From: Pseudomonas tructae
GTDB lineage: Bacteria; Pseudomonadota; Gammaproteobacteria; Pseudomonadales; Pseudomonadaceae
Length of the DNA: 64,000 bases
Direction: 5' to 3'
Assembly: GCF_004214895.1 (NCBI RefSeq)
Contig: NZ_CP035952.1
Location: forward strand, 2,304,501 to 2,368,500
The position numbers and the translations under genes were made by a program. How positions within the stretch are numbered: position 1 is the stretch's first letter; every line of letters starts with the position of its first letter. Positions 35,964-45,819 of this stretch are shown piece after piece. The notes under the pieces were generated by a model, which saw nothing but the letters and a program-made list of their open reading frames with translations, had not been told where the DNA came from and made no database searches.

Positions 35964-37193
35964 ATGGATTTCGCCTATTCACCCAAGGTCCAGGCGCTGC
36001 GCGAACGTGTCACGGCGTTCATGGATGCCTATGTCTATCCCGCCGAAGCGGTGTTCGAGCGCCAGGTTGCCGAAGGCGACCGCTGGCAGCCGACCGCGAT
36101 CATGGAAGAGCTCAAGGCCAAGGCCAAGGCCGAGGGGTTGTGGAACCTGTTCCTGCCCGAATCGGAACTGGGCGCGGGCCTGAGCAACCTTGAATACGCA
36201 CCCCTGGCCGAGATCATGGGCCGCTCGCTGCTGGGCCCCGAGCCGTTCAACTGTTCAGCACCGGACACTGGCAACATGGAAGTGCTGGTGCGCTACGCCA
36301 ACGAAGAACAAAAACGTCAGTGGCTCGAGCCGCTACTGCGCGGCGACATTCGTTCGGCGTTCGCGATGACCGAGCCCGACGTGGCCTCGTCCGACGCCAC
36401 CAACATGGCCGCCCGCGCGGTGCGTGACGGTGACGAGTGGGTGATCAACGGCCGCAAGTGGTGGACATCCGGTGCCTGCGATCCGCGCTGCAAGATCATG
36501 ATCTTCATGGGCCTGAGCAACCCTGACGGCCCGCGCCACCAGCAGCACTCGATGATCCTGGTGCCCACCGACACCCCCGGGGTGAAGATCGTTCGCCCAT
36601 TGCCGGTGTTTGGTTACGACGATGCACCCCATGGCCACGCCGAAGTGCTGTTCGAGAACGTGCGCGTGCCTTACGAAAACGTGCTGCTTGGCGAGGGGCG
36701 CGGTTTCGAGATCGCCCAGGGGCGCCTTGGCCCGGGCCGTATCCACCACTGCATGCGTTCGATCGGCATGGCCGAGCGGGCCCTGGAGCTGATGTGCAAG
36801 CGCTCGGTAGAACGCACCGCCTTCGGCCGGCCACTGGCACGCCTGGGTGGCAACGTCGACAAGATCGCCGATTCACGGATGGAAATCGACATGGCCCGGC
36901 TGCTGACACTCAAGGCCGCCTACATGATGGACACCGTTGGCAACAAGGTTGCGCGCAGTGAAATCGCCCAGATCAAGGTGGTGGCGCCGAACGTGGCCCT
37001 CAAGGTTATCGACCGGGCGATTCAGATCCACGGCGGCGCCGGTGTCTCGGCCGACTTCCCGCTGGCCTACATGTACGCCATGCAGCGCACCTTGCGCCTG
37101 GCCGATGGCCCGGATGAGGTGCACCGCGCGGCGATCGGCAAGTACGAGATCGGCAAGTACGTGCCCAGGGAAATGCTCCGCAGCGGTCACTGA
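35964..37193 (+). CDS. Acyl-CoA dehydrogenase family enzyme
   Basis: FAD enzyme of 409 residues from the ATG at 35964 ([25 protein letters not shown] upstream). Conserved segments include [20 protein letters not shown] (flavin binding), [40 protein letters not shown], and [20 protein letters not shown] followed by [13 protein letters not shown] at the C-terminus. The length and the GP(D/E)EVH ending suit the long ACAD10/11-like and medium-chain group. Substrate unknown; a divergent LysR gene suggests an inducible catabolic role. Confidence 0.9.
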   Translation: MDFAYSPKVQALRERVTAFMDAYVYPAEAVFERQVAEGDRWQPTAIMEELKAKAKAEGLWNLFLPESELGAGLSNLEYAPLAEIMGRSLLGPEPFNCSAPDTGNMEVLVRYANEEQKRQWLEPLLRGDIRSAFAMTEPDVASSDATNMAARAVRDGDEWVINGRKWWTSGACDPRCKIMIFMGLSNPDGPRHQQHSMILVPTDTPGVKIVRPLPVFGYDDAPHGHAEVLFENVRVPYENVLLGEGRGFEIAQGRLGPGRIHHCMRSIGMAERALELMCKRSVERTAFGRPLARLGGNVDKIADSRMEIDMARLLTLKAAYMMDTVGNKVARSEIAQIKVVAPNVALKVIDRAIQIHGGAGVSADFPLAYMYAMQRTLRLADGPDEVHRAAIGKYEIGKYVPREMLRSGH

Positions 37194-38209
37194 TGTTTGC
37201 CGTGCAAGCCCACCTCTTTTTCAGCGGTGGGCTTGCTGCGTGAACGGGTCGAGAACAGCGAAAACAATATTCCACCGCTGAGCAGGGTGATGGTCACCCC
37301 CAGCGACAGCATCGGCGGTACGGTACCGATCAGGCCGTGGTAGAAAATCTTGCCACCGATGAACACCAGCACCAGCGCCAGGGCGTACTTGAGGTAGATA
37401 AAGCGGTGCATCAGCGCTGCCAGGGCAAAGTACAGGGCGCGTAACCCGAGTATCGCGAAGATGTTCGAGGTGTAGACGATAAACGGGTCCTGGGTGATGG
37501 CGAAGATCGCCGGCACGCTGTCGACGGCGAACACCAGGTCGGCCAGCTCGATCAGGACCAGGGCCAGGAACAGCGGCGTGGCATAGCGCAATGCTTTGCT
37601 TTGCCCGGTTGGGGTGAGGTGCACGAAAAAGCGTGGGCCATGCAACTCGTCGGTCACCCGCAGGTGGCGCCGGACGAACTTCAGTACCGGATTGTTCGCC
37701 AGGTCCGGGTGGGATTCTTCCCCGGAGAACAGCATCTTTATTCCGGTGAACAGCAGGAAAGCGCCGAACACATAGAGGATCCAGCCGAACTCCTGCACCA
37801 GGGCACTGCCCAGGCCGATCATGATCGCGCGCAGCACCACAACCCCGAGGATGCCCCAGAACAGCACCCGGTGCTGGTAGCGGCGGGGGATGGCGAAGAA
37901 GCTGAAGATCATCGCCATGACGAACACGTTGTCCATCGACAGCGATTGCTCGATCAAAAAGCCGGTGTAGAACTCCAGGGCTTTCTGCGCACCCAGTTCG
38001 AACCAAACCCACACGCCGAACAGCATACCGACACTGAAATAGCCGCCATACAGCAGCAGGCTTTCGCGCATTTCGATTTCGTGCAGTTTGCGGTGCAGCA
38101 CGCCCAGGTCCAGTACCAGCAAGGTCAGGACGATGCCGAGAAAAGCCAGCCAGAACCACAGGCTGGTGCCAAGGAAGTCGTTATCGAAAAATACCTGTAG
38201 AGCTGCCAT
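37187..38209 (-). CDS. TerC/Alx-family membrane protein
   Basis: A 340-residue inner-membrane protein. The ATG at 38209 follows AGGAGG, which decides the start over the ATG at 38377. About nine helices. Family signatures: [40 protein letters not shown] and [20 protein letters not shown], with acidic residues in the membrane. E. coli Alx/TerC homologues export manganese or take part in tellurite resistance and metal loading of secreted proteins. Its 3' end overlaps the convergent acyl-CoA dehydrogenase gene by 7 nt. I did not find a yybP-ykoY riboswitch in the leader. Confidence 0.92.
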   Translation of the reverse strand: MAALQVFFDNDFLGTSLWFWLAFLGIVLTLLVLDLGVLHRKLHEIEMRESLLLYGGYFSVGMLFGVWVWFELGAQKALEFYTGFLIEQSLSMDNVFVMAMIFSFFAIPRRYQHRVLFWGILGVVVLRAIMIGLGSALVQEFGWILYVFGAFLLFTGIKMLFSGEESHPDLANNPVLKFVRRHLRVTDELHGPRFFVHLTPTGQSKALRYATPLFLALVLIELADLVFAVDSVPAIFAITQDPFIVYTSNIFAILGLRALYFALAALMHRFIYLKYALALVLVFIGGKIFYHGLIGTVPPMLSLGVTITLLSGGILFSLFSTRSRSKPTAEKEVGLHGKHQ

Positions 38210-38386
38210 GAGCCCCTCCTTATTGTCGACGTTGCTGAGCAACAGTGACTCCGACATGGCGGCTTGGCAGCCGTCAGAGGGGCCCGGCGTCACTAAGGAC
38301 AAGCCTAGACCCGCGGGCGTAGTGGGGAAGGGCGGCGCTGTAACATTTCTTTGCCAAGTGTTTGGTAATATTTCCATTTAACATTT
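38210..38386. other. Divergent intergenic region, terC and TonB receptor
   Basis: Holds the AGGAGG ribosome site of the TerC gene at its left end and AT-rich promoter-like sequence on the right. A GTTGCTCAGCAAC hairpin lies about 25 bp before the TerC start. No gene is supported here. Confidence 0.45.
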
Positions 38387-38405
38387 GCAAACAATTATTA
38401 TTAAG
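38387..38405 (+). promoter_or_regulatory. Candidate Fur box for the TonB receptor
   Basis: GCAAACAATTATTATTAAG matches the 19-bp Fur consensus at 12 positions on the opposite strand and lies in the AT-rich promoter zone 110 bp before the GTG start. Confidence 0.45.
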
Positions 38406-38514
38406 AAATACTCTCTGCACCCTTCGCCGCAGCCATTCATCGTTGCGGCGCATAAAAACAACAACAGTCGTGATTGGCCAATCACAACAGATTGACCATC
38501 GAAGGGGTTTGCAA

Positions 38515-40752
38515 GTGCACCAACACACAGCGTTCAAGTCAGGGGTGATGGCAGGGGAAGCCGTTACCTTGAAGCTGCAGCGTCATCCGTTGGCCGTGGC
38601 AGTGCTGGGCGTTAGCCTGATGCTGCCGGCTAGCGCGCTGCTGGCCGAAGAGCAAGGCAAGGGAACGCTGGAACTGGGAGCAACGGCCATCAATGACTCC
38701 TCATTGGGCGAAACCACCGAAGGCAGCGGCTCGTACACCACTGGGGCGACCCGCACCGCGACCAAGCTGACCCTGTCGCCGCGGCAAACCCCGCAGTCGG
38801 TCAGTGTCATCACCCGTCAGCAGATGGACGACCAGGGCCTGACCAACATCAGCGATGTGCTGGGCAAGACCCCGGGCATCACCGTCACCAAGCTCGACAG
38901 CAGCCGCGCCGCGTTCAAGGCCCGCGGTTTTGACATCGACAACTTCCAGATCGATGGCATTCCGGCCGCGTTTCGGTTCGGCAACAGCATCGACCAGACC
39001 GACATGGTCATCTTCGACCGTGTTGAAGTACTGCGCGGCGCCACCGGCTTGCTCAGTGGTTTCGGCAGCCCGTCGGCAACCGTCAACCTGGTGCGCAAGC
39101 GCCCGACCAAGGAGCTGTCGGGTTACATCTCGGCCGGTGTCGGCAGTTGGGACACCTACCGCAGCGAGTTCGACATCGGCGGTTCGCTGACCCCGTCGGG
39201 CAATGTGCGCGGGCGCTTCGTCACCGCCTATGAAGACGGCCAGTCGTTCATGGATCACCTGCAAGAGAACAAGCAGGTGTTCTACGGCATTGTCGAAGCC
39301 GACCTCACCGACAGCACCTTGCTCAGCGTCGGCCTCAGCCGCCAGAGCAACCGCCCGGACGGCTCATCCTGGGGTGCGTCGACGCCGCTGGTGGACAGCA
39401 ACGGCAACAAATTCAGCTTTTCCCGCTCGTTCAACCCCGGCACCAAATGGAGCCAGTGGGACAACACTGCCGACAACGCATTTGTGACCCTGGAACAGCG
39501 CCTGGCCAACGATTGGTCGGTGAAGGCGTCGGTCAGCCGCAGTGAGTCGGACTCACCGATCACCCTGGGCTCGGCGGCCAGTGGCAACCCCAACCCGGTG
39601 GATGGCAGCGGCATGTCGATCTGGCGCGGGCGCTACCGCTACCAGACCAGCCAGAATGCCTACGACCTGTACGCCAATGGCCCGTTCCAGCTGTTGGGCC
39701 GCGAGCATGAATTGGTGGCCGGGCTGTCGCACCGCGATATCCGCTCCCATGAAAGCAACTGGCCGTTCTTCTTCGACAGTGTGCCAACCGTCAATGGCTG
39801 GAGTGGTGACTTCCCCGAGCCGGACTGGGGGCGCCCGATCAGCAAGGCCGATACCGACCTCAAGGAAACCGCGGCCTACCTGACCGGGCGTTTCAAGCCC
39901 ACTGACGACCTGGCGGTGATCGTCGGCAGCCGGGTGTCGAACTGGAAACTCGACAGCTCATCGCTCAATGTTGCCAGCGGCCAGCGCAGCAAAACCCAGG
40001 ACCTGCAGGAAACCGGCGTAGTAGTGCCCTATGCCGGGGTGGTCTATGACCTTAACGACAACTACTCGGTCTATGCCAGCTACACCAGCATCTTCAAACC
40101 GCATGAAAGCGAGCAGGATGCAAACGGCAAAATGATCGAGCCGGAGGAGGGCGATGCCTACGAGCTGGGCCTCAAGGGTGAATTCTTTGACGGGCGCCTG
40201 AACGCAAGCCTTGCGGTGTTCGAGGTCAAACAGAACAACCTGCCAGAAGATGTCGGCTTTAATCCGGTCACCAACAAGACCGTGTACCGCGCAGTGCAAG
40301 GTGCCAAGAGCAAAGGCTTCGAGCTTGAGGTGGCCGGTGAGCTGACGCCCGGCTGGCAGGTGCAGGGTGGCTTTACCCATCGCGTGACCCGTGATGGCGA
40401 GGGTGACAAGATTTCCACCGTCGAGCCGGAGAACCTGCTGCGCCTATCGACCAACTACCGCCTGCCGGGCCAGTTCAACAAGCTGACCATCGGTGGCTCG
40501 GCCAACTGGCAGAGCAAGGTCTGGAAAGACGTGTGGAACCCGGCTAGCAACAGCAGCGATTTTCGTTACACCCAGTCCAGCTATTGGGTGCTCGATGCCA
40601 TGGCCAAGTACCAGGTCAGCGAACAACTGTCGGTTACCCTCAATGGCAACAACCTCACCGACAAGAAGTACTTCAGCAACCTGGGCTTCTATGAAGGCGG
40701 TTACTACGGTGACCCGCGCAACTTCATGCTGACCACCCGTTACGACTTCTGA
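38515..40752 (+). CDS. TonB-dependent siderophore receptor (FhuE/FpvA-like barrel, no STN)
   Basis: Outer-membrane receptor of 745 residues from the GTG at 38515, chosen because GAAGGGG lies 8 nt upstream and the signal sequence (LAVAVLGVSLMLPASALLAE) follows. Plug: LTLSPRQTPQSVSVITRQQM, FKARGFDIDNFQIDGIP, VLRGATGLLSGFGSPSATVN. Barrel ends in RYDF with a terminal Phe. The pattern matches receptors for hydroxamate siderophores such as FhuE and for pyoverdines. No N-terminal signalling domain, so it is not part of a sigma/anti-sigma relay. Ligand unproven. Confidence 0.91.
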   Translation: MHQHTAFKSGVMAGEAVTLKLQRHPLAVAVLGVSLMLPASALLAEEQGKGTLELGATAINDSSLGETTEGSGSYTTGATRTATKLTLSPRQTPQSVSVITRQQMDDQGLTNISDVLGKTPGITVTKLDSSRAAFKARGFDIDNFQIDGIPAAFRFGNSIDQTDMVIFDRVEVLRGATGLLSGFGSPSATVNLVRKRPTKELSGYISAGVGSWDTYRSEFDIGGSLTPSGNVRGRFVTAYEDGQSFMDHLQENKQVFYGIVEADLTDSTLLSVGLSRQSNRPDGSSWGASTPLVDSNGNKFSFSRSFNPGTKWSQWDNTADNAFVTLEQRLANDWSVKASVSRSESDSPITLGSAASGNPNPVDGSGMSIWRGRYRYQTSQNAYDLYANGPFQLLGREHELVAGLSHRDIRSHESNWPFFFDSVPTVNGWSGDFPEPDWGRPISKADTDLKETAAYLTGRFKPTDDLAVIVGSRVSNWKLDSSSLNVASGQRSKTQDLQETGVVVPYAGVVYDLNDNYSVYASYTSIFKPHESEQDANGKMIEPEEGDAYELGLKGEFFDGRLNASLAVFEVKQNNLPEDVGFNPVTNKTVYRAVQGAKSKGFELEVAGELTPGWQVQGGFTHRVTRDGEGDKISTVEPENLLRLSTNYRLPGQFNKLTIGGSANWQSKVWKDVWNPASNSSDFRYTQSSYWVLDAMAKYQVSEQLSVTLNGNNLTDKKYFSNLGFYEGGYYGDPRNFMLTTRYDF

Positions 40753-40764
40753 CCGCCTTGCGCT

Positions 40765-40784
40765 CCTGCCCTGAATGGGGCAGG
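40765..40784. terminator. Bidirectional terminator hairpin
   Basis: CCTGCCC and GGGCAGG, 7 bp each with a 6-nt loop, in the 41-bp gap between the convergent receptor and the binding-protein/OmpA gene. Confidence 0.55.
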
Positions 40785-40793
40785 GGCGTGCCT

Positions 40794-42110
40794 TCAATAG
40801 ACCCACACCTCGACCCGACGGTTGCGGATCCTGCCTTCTTCAGCGGTATTGGCTGCCACCGGCAGTTCATCGCCCAGGCCGATAATTTCGCGCAATTCGA
40901 CGCCGCTACGGGCCAGTTCCCGGCGCACCGCCATGGCACGCAGGCGCGAGAGCAGGGCTGCGCGCTGCGGGTCATCCTTGGCATCGCCGAACCCCACCAG
41001 AACCACGTTGCCGACCAGCTTGTGCTTCGCCTGCAGGTAGCGAACGACCCGCTGCACATCACGCAGGGCCTTGTTGTCGAGGCTGGCGTTACCTTCCTGG
41101 AAACGGAAGTTGACCGACAGGCGCCGGGCATCGCTGGCAAGCTTCAGGTAGCGCTGGGGCATATCGCGGCGCAGCTGAACCTTGACACTTTGCAGCTCTT
41201 GGCCGACGAAGCCGCTGCGGGTAACGATGGCCTGGCCCTGGGGGCTCTGGACGAACTCGACCAAGGCACGGGCCAGCGGGTTGGCCTGGCCGGGCGGCAG
41301 ATAGAAGAACAGCCGGCGCGACAACGGATAATCTTCGCTGGCCACCAGGGCCGGTGTCGGCAGCATGGCCTGGGACTCACCATCGGCAATCGCCACGACC
41401 TTGGCGCCATGCACTGTGGCCAGGCTGCTGAAACCGATGGCCTGACGATCGCCGAGCACGCTGCTTGCCAGTTGTTCGGCCGATTCGAAGCGCCGGGCGT
41501 TGTCGGCCAGGGCGTGCTGTGCCGGGTCGAGGACCAGGGCCTTGAAGGTTTCAAAGGTGCCGGAGCGGTCATCGCGGGCGTACAGGTTGATGGGCCCGTT
41601 AGCGATACCCAGTTGTTCCCAACGGTTGATCTGCCCGGAAAAAACCTGCGCAAGCTCGGTGGTGGTCAGTTGAGGTAGCAGGTTGTCGGGATGGACGATC
41701 ACCGCGATACCATCCAGGGCAATGATCTGCTCGGCGGCGGCACTGTTGAGGTCGCCCAGGGTTTGCAGCTCGCTCAGCTCCGAGGTCTTTATCGGCCGCG
41801 ACGAAGCCGCCAGCTCCGCCTGGCCGGACTTGAGTGCGGTGAAACCGGTACTGGAGCCGTGGGCGGCGATATCGATGCGCAACGGCTGGCCGTTGGCGTC
41901 CTGTGCACGGACCTGGTGTTCGTTGGCGGCATCGGTGCTCAGGATGCTAATGGCGCTGGCGCCTTGTTGTTCGAGCAGACCTGCGACCAGCGCCGGTGCC
42001 AATGCGGCACCGATGGTGTTGGAACCCTGGATACGCAATTGCGCCTGCGGGTCAGCGGCGCCTAGCAGCGGGAATAGGCAAAGCAAGAGCAGGGAGAGGT
42101 GGCGCAACAT
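40794..42110 (-). CDS. Fusion of PstS-like periplasmic binding domain and OmpA-like peptidoglycan-binding domain
   Basis: A 438-residue exported protein from the ATG at 42110 (signal MLRHLSLLLLCLFPLLGAAD). Residues about 24-310 form a phosphate-binding-protein-like domain: LRIQGSNTIGAALAPALVAG, IDIAAHGSSTGFTALKSGQA, RDDRSGTFETFKAL. Residues about 325-438 are OmpA C-terminal: FQEGNASLDNKALRDVQRVV, LVGFGDAKDDPQRAALLSRL, RIRNRRVEVWVY. It should bind an anion or small ligand and be tethered to peptidoglycan. No transporter subunits adjoin. An ATG at 42122 is the alternative start. Confidence 0.88.
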   Translation of the reverse strand: MLRHLSLLLLCLFPLLGAADPQAQLRIQGSNTIGAALAPALVAGLLEQQGASAISILSTDAANEHQVRAQDANGQPLRIDIAAHGSSTGFTALKSGQAELAASSRPIKTSELSELQTLGDLNSAAAEQIIALDGIAVIVHPDNLLPQLTTTELAQVFSGQINRWEQLGIANGPINLYARDDRSGTFETFKALVLDPAQHALADNARRFESAEQLASSVLGDRQAIGFSSLATVHGAKVVAIADGESQAMLPTPALVASEDYPLSRRLFFYLPPGQANPLARALVEFVQSPQGQAIVTRSGFVGQELQSVKVQLRRDMPQRYLKLASDARRLSVNFRFQEGNASLDNKALRDVQRVVRYLQAKHKLVGNVVLVGFGDAKDDPQRAALLSRLRAMAVRRELARSGVELREIIGLGDELPVAANTAEEGRIRNRRVEVWVY

Positions 42111-42238
42111 GCCGTCTGGCACTCATGGGCAAAGGGTGTGCCGGGAGATTAAGACCAGAGCGTGACCAAAAGATGACATTGGAATGCAGCTCTGTGGGAG
42201 ATTCCATGCTTCATGGAAAGTCTTCAACACAGATCCCT

Positions 42239-42344
42239 TGTGGGAGCGGGGTTGACCCGCGATTGAGCGCGAAGCGGTCGTAATCTGGTCAGCACCTAAT
42301 GTATTGCTTGTACTGGCCTCTTCGCGGGGCAAGCCCGCTCCCAC
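42239..42344. repeat. Pair of diverged REP elements
   Basis: A degenerate copy, TGTGGGAGCGGGGTTGACCC continuing to 42262, and an inverted standard copy at 42322-42344 flank about 60 bp. They lie between the binding-protein/OmpA gene start and the xthA 3' end. Confidence 0.8.
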
Positions 42345-42383
42345 CCATGGCCTGTGAGAGCGGCGTTGTCAGCCTTGGTGCAG

Positions 42384-43196
42384 TCAGCCCAGTTCAAGCC
42401 AGATCGGCGCATGGTCCGAGGGCTTTTCCATCCCGCGCAGGTCGTAGTCGACCCCGGCGTCCTTGATCCGTGGCAGCAGCCCCTGGGAGGCCATGATCAG
42501 GTCGATGCGCAGGCCGCGCTTGGGCTCGTCCTCAAAGCCGCGGCTGCGGTAGTCGAACCAGCTGAAGCGGTCGGCGACTTCCGGGTGCAGATGGCGGAAA
42601 CTGTCGACCAGGCCCCAGCTCTTCAGGCGTTCCATCCACTCGCGCTCTTCGGGCAGGAAGCTGCATTTACCGGTCTTCAACCAGCGCTTGGCGTTGTCGG
42701 CACCAATACCGATGTCGCAATCTTGTGGCGAGATATTGACATCGCCCATCACCAGCAACGGCTGGTCGTTCTTGAACTGGTTTTCCAGCAGCGCTTGCAG
42801 ATCGCTGTAAAAGCGTTGCTTGGCCGGAAATTTGGTCGGGTGATCACGGCTTTCGCCTTGGGGGAAGTAACCGTTCATGATGGTGATCGGCGTGCCATCG
42901 GCATCGGCGAAGGTGCCCCAGATGAACCGGCGCTGGGCGTCTTCCTCGTCGCTGCCAAAGCCCTTGTGCAGGCTCAGCGGTGCCTGGCGCGAGAGCAGGG
43001 CGACACCATAGTGGCCTTTCTGCCCATGAAAGTGCACGTGGTAGCCCAGGGCCTGGACTTCGGCGAGCGGGAACTGCTCGTCGCTGACCTTGGTTTCCTG
43101 CAGGCCGATGACATCGGGCTGGTGCTTTTCGATCAACGCCGCCAACTGGTGGGGCCGGGCTCGCAGGCCATTGATGTTGAACGAGACGATCTTCAT
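42384..43196 (-). CDS. xthA: Exodeoxyribonuclease III
   Basis: AP endonuclease/3'-5' exonuclease of 270 residues, matching E. coli XthA length. ATG at 43196 ([20 protein letters not shown]); an upstream ATG at 43292 would add 32 atypical residues. Catalytic motifs: QETK (Glu metal ligand), [15 protein letters not shown] (Asp/Asn), LRIDLIMAS and [10 protein letters not shown] with the catalytic His. It repairs abasic sites and oxidised 3' ends in base-excision repair. Single-gene unit. Confidence 0.95.
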   Translation of the reverse strand: MKIVSFNINGLRARPHQLAALIEKHQPDVIGLQETKVSDEQFPLAEVQALGYHVHFHGQKGHYGVALLSRQAPLSLHKGFGSDEEDAQRRFIWGTFADADGTPITIMNGYFPQGESRDHPTKFPAKQRFYSDLQALLENQFKNDQPLLVMGDVNISPQDCDIGIGADNAKRWLKTGKCSFLPEEREWMERLKSWGLVDSFRHLHPEVADRFSWFDYRSRGFEDEPKRGLRIDLIMASQGLLPRIKDAGVDYDLRGMEKPSDHAPIWLELG

Positions 43197-43359
43197 GGCA
43201 AGCACAATCCTGGTAAAACCCAGGATGCTAGCCGACATTGGCGGTGTCGGCCAGCGTGGCGAGCCACTCGATAGGTTGCTAACCTGTGGCACGAGGTGAA
43301 CGTTGGCACCCCGAACACCTCAAAGGCAATGAATGCCCATTTTCCGGAGGTTTGCCAGC

Positions 43360-44010
43360 ATGCCCGAATCGACTGCCGCGCCGGCGCAAGTGCGCCTGCT
43401 CGATGGCGGCTACAGCCGCGAAGCGCGCTCGTTGCTGTATCACGCCTATCGCCACGAACCCACCTTCGCATTTCTGTTCGAAGCCCAGCGCCCGGGGTTC
43501 GACCAGCGCATTCGCGCCACCGTGCGCGAGTTGGTCAAGCAGCATTTTTTCCAGGAACTGCCAGCCATTGGCCTGCTGGTTGAGGACCGGCTGATCGGCA
43601 TTGCCCTGATTGCCCCGCCGCAGCGGCGCCTGGGCATCACCGAAAGCTGGGCCTGGCGTATGCGTATGGTACTCAGCACCGGGTTTCGGTGTACTCGCCG
43701 CTACCTGGATTACCAGGCCGCACTGATGGCCTGCCTGCCCAGTGATGCGGTGCATGTGCTGCCGCTGCTGGGGATTCACCCGCAGTTTCAGGGCAAGCAC
43801 TACGGCGAACAATTGTTACAGGCAGTGCACGACTGGTGCGCTGTGGATGAGCACTCCCAGGGGGTGGTGCTGGACACCGGCAACGAACACTACCTGGCGT
43901 TTTATCAGCGTCAGGGCTACGAGGAAATTGGTGAGATTGCCGTAGGACCAGTCCGTGAGCACGTGTTCTTTCACCCGAATCCGCAGTCGTCCCGGCAGGC
44001 TCGGGCCTGA
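43360..44010 (+). CDS. GNAT-family N-acetyltransferase
   Basis: A 216-residue acetyltransferase from the ATG at 43360 (GGAGG 11 nt upstream). The acetyl-CoA-binding motif is VLPLLGIHPQFQGKHYGEQL (about 138-157), followed by LDTGNEHYLAFYQRQGYEEI. N-terminal region RLLDGGYSREARSLLYHAYR. Acceptor unknown. It ends about 66 bp before tamA and is probably an independent unit. Confidence 0.87.
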   Translation: MPESTAAPAQVRLLDGGYSREARSLLYHAYRHEPTFAFLFEAQRPGFDQRIRATVRELVKQHFFQELPAIGLLVEDRLIGIALIAPPQRRLGITESWAWRMRMVLSTGFRCTRRYLDYQAALMACLPSDAVHVLPLLGIHPQFQGKHYGEQLLQAVHDWCAVDEHSQGVVLDTGNEHYLAFYQRQGYEEIGEIAVGPVREHVFFHPNPQSSRQARA

Positions 44011-44076
44011 ATTGCGCAACAGTGAGGAAAACCTTGGGCTCCATGCTGCCACCAAGCTCTGGTAGCATCCGCGCCT

Positions 44077-45819
44077 ATGACGTATTCAGGACGATTCACC
44101 TGCGGTTTGATTCTATGGGTTGCCAGCATCGGCGCGTATGCGCAAAGCGAGCTGGTGGTTCGGGTCAAACCTGCCAATAACGAACTCAAGGCCAATGTCG
44201 AAGGCTATATCGGCAGCCTTGGTAAACGCGATGAAGAGGCGCTGCTGCGCTTCAGTCGCGGTGCTGTCGAGCAGGCGCGCAAAGCCTCCCAGGCCCTGGG
44301 CTATTACCAGGCGCAGATCGACAGCGAGGTCAAGCCGCCGGCCAAGGCGGACAAGGGCCCGCAACTGGTGTTGCGCATCGAGCCCGGCGAGCCGGTGCAC
44401 CTGCGTGATGTGACCATCCGCATCGATGGCCCGGCCAGCGAACTCAAAGCCTTCCGCATTCCCGACAGCAAGGCGCTGCGCACAGGCGCGGTGCTCAACC
44501 ATGGTCATTACGAGGACGCCAAGCGGCTGATCCAGAACCAGGCCTCGCGCTACGGCTTTTTCAGCGGCCACTTCGTCCGCCAGCGCCTGGCGGTCGATCC
44601 CCAGGCTGGGGTCGCCGACATCGAGCTGGTCTACCAAAGCGGCCCGCGTTACCGACTGGGCAAGGTCAGCTTCGCTGGCGATACGCCGCTCGATGACGAT
44701 CTGCTGCAGCGCATGGTGCCGTTCAAGGCCGATACCCCCTACGATTCCGAGCTGATCGCCGAGCTCAACAACGCCCTGCAGTCCAGCGGCTACTTCGAAG
44801 GCGTGCGGGTCGATGCGGCGCCTACCGCCGCTGTCGAGCAAAGCATTCCGGTGGCCGTTCAGCTCGATACCCGCAAGCCACGGACCATGGGCCTGGGCCT
44901 GGGTTTTTCGACCGACGTCGGGCCACGTGGCAAGGCCAACTGGACGCGCCACTGGGTCAACCCGCAAGGCCACAGTTATGGCTGGGAGACCGAGCTGTCG
45001 GCGCCGCGGCAGAACGTCGGCCTGTGGTACGACATCCCCCTGGACCCGCCACTGACCGACAAACTGCGTTTTGCCGGTGGCTACCAGAACGAAGAAATTG
45101 CCGGCACCGACACCTTGAGCAAACTGCTCACCGTTGGCCCTGAATGGCACAGCAAGCTGCCCAGCGGCTGGCAGCGGGTGATTTCGCTCAAATACCAGCG
45201 TGAAGAATACAAGCTTGGGGACGACTCAGGCCTGAGCAACCTGCTGATGCCGGGTATCAGCTATTCCTACCTGCGCAGCGACAACCGCATCGACCCGCAC
45301 AACGGCTACCGTTTGCAGTTCGATGTGCAGGCGGCCAAGGAAGGACTGGTCTCCGACACCAACCTGCTGCATGCCAATGTGTTGCTCAAGGGCCTGACCA
45401 CCCTGGGCCAGAACCATCGCTTGCTCGGCCGCGTGCAGTTCGGCGGCAGCGCCACCAACAGTTACAAGAGTTCGGTGCCGCCCTCGCTGCGCTTCTTTGC
45501 CGGTGGCGACCAGAGCGTGCGCGGATACGATTACCAGACCCTGTCGCCAAAGAACTCCGACGGCGATCGCATAGGCGGCCGTTACCTGGTGGCCGGCAGC
45601 GCTGAGTACCAGTATTCGGTCACCGAAAAATGGCGGCTGGCGACCTTCATCGACCAGGGCAACTCATTCAACAATCTGGAGTTTCCCAGCCTCAAGACCG
45701 GTGTCGGTATTGGTGTGCGCTGGGTGTCTCCAGTCGGGCCGCTGCGTCTGGATCTGGCCCGCGCGCTGGATGACGACGGCGGTTTGCGTCTGCACTTCTC
45801 CATGGGGCCGGAACTGTGA
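44077..45819 (+). CDS. tamA: Translocation and assembly module protein TamA
   Basis: Outer-membrane Omp85-family protein of 580 residues, close to E. coli TamA (577). Signal peptide to about 22, three POTRA domains (about 24-265; the third contains YRLGKVSFAGDTPLDDDLLQ), and a 16-strand barrel with the L6 motif VRGYDYQTLSP and a terminal strand ending in GPEL. It works with TamB in assembling outer-membrane proteins or moving lipids. The tamB GTG overlaps its stop codon by 4 nt. Confidence 0.95.
   Translation: MTYSGRFTCGLILWVASIGAYAQSELVVRVKPANNELKANVEGYIGSLGKRDEEALLRFSRGAVEQARKASQALGYYQAQIDSEVKPPAKADKGPQLVLRIEPGEPVHLRDVTIRIDGPASELKAFRIPDSKALRTGAVLNHGHYEDAKRLIQNQASRYGFFSGHFVRQRLAVDPQAGVADIELVYQSGPRYRLGKVSFAGDTPLDDDLLQRMVPFKADTPYDSELIAELNNALQSSGYFEGVRVDAAPTAAVEQSIPVAVQLDTRKPRTMGLGLGFSTDVGPRGKANWTRHWVNPQGHSYGWETELSAPRQNVGLWYDIPLDPPLTDKLRFAGGYQNEEIAGTDTLSKLLTVGPEWHSKLPSGWQRVISLKYQREEYKLGDDSGLSNLLMPGISYSYLRSDNRIDPHNGYRLQFDVQAAKEGLVSDTNLLHANVLLKGLTTLGQNHRLLGRVQFGGSATNSYKSSVPPSLRFFAGGDQSVRGYDYQTLSPKNSDGDRIGGRYLVAGSAEYQYSVTEKWRLATFIDQGNSFNNLEFPSLKTGVGIGVRWVSPVGPLRLDLARALDDDGGLRLHFSMGPEL

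Noticed and set aside
38210..38340. Possible yybP-ykoY manganese riboswitch in the terC leader
   Set aside because: The conserved paired elements could not be found by eye; only a small GTTGC hairpin is present.
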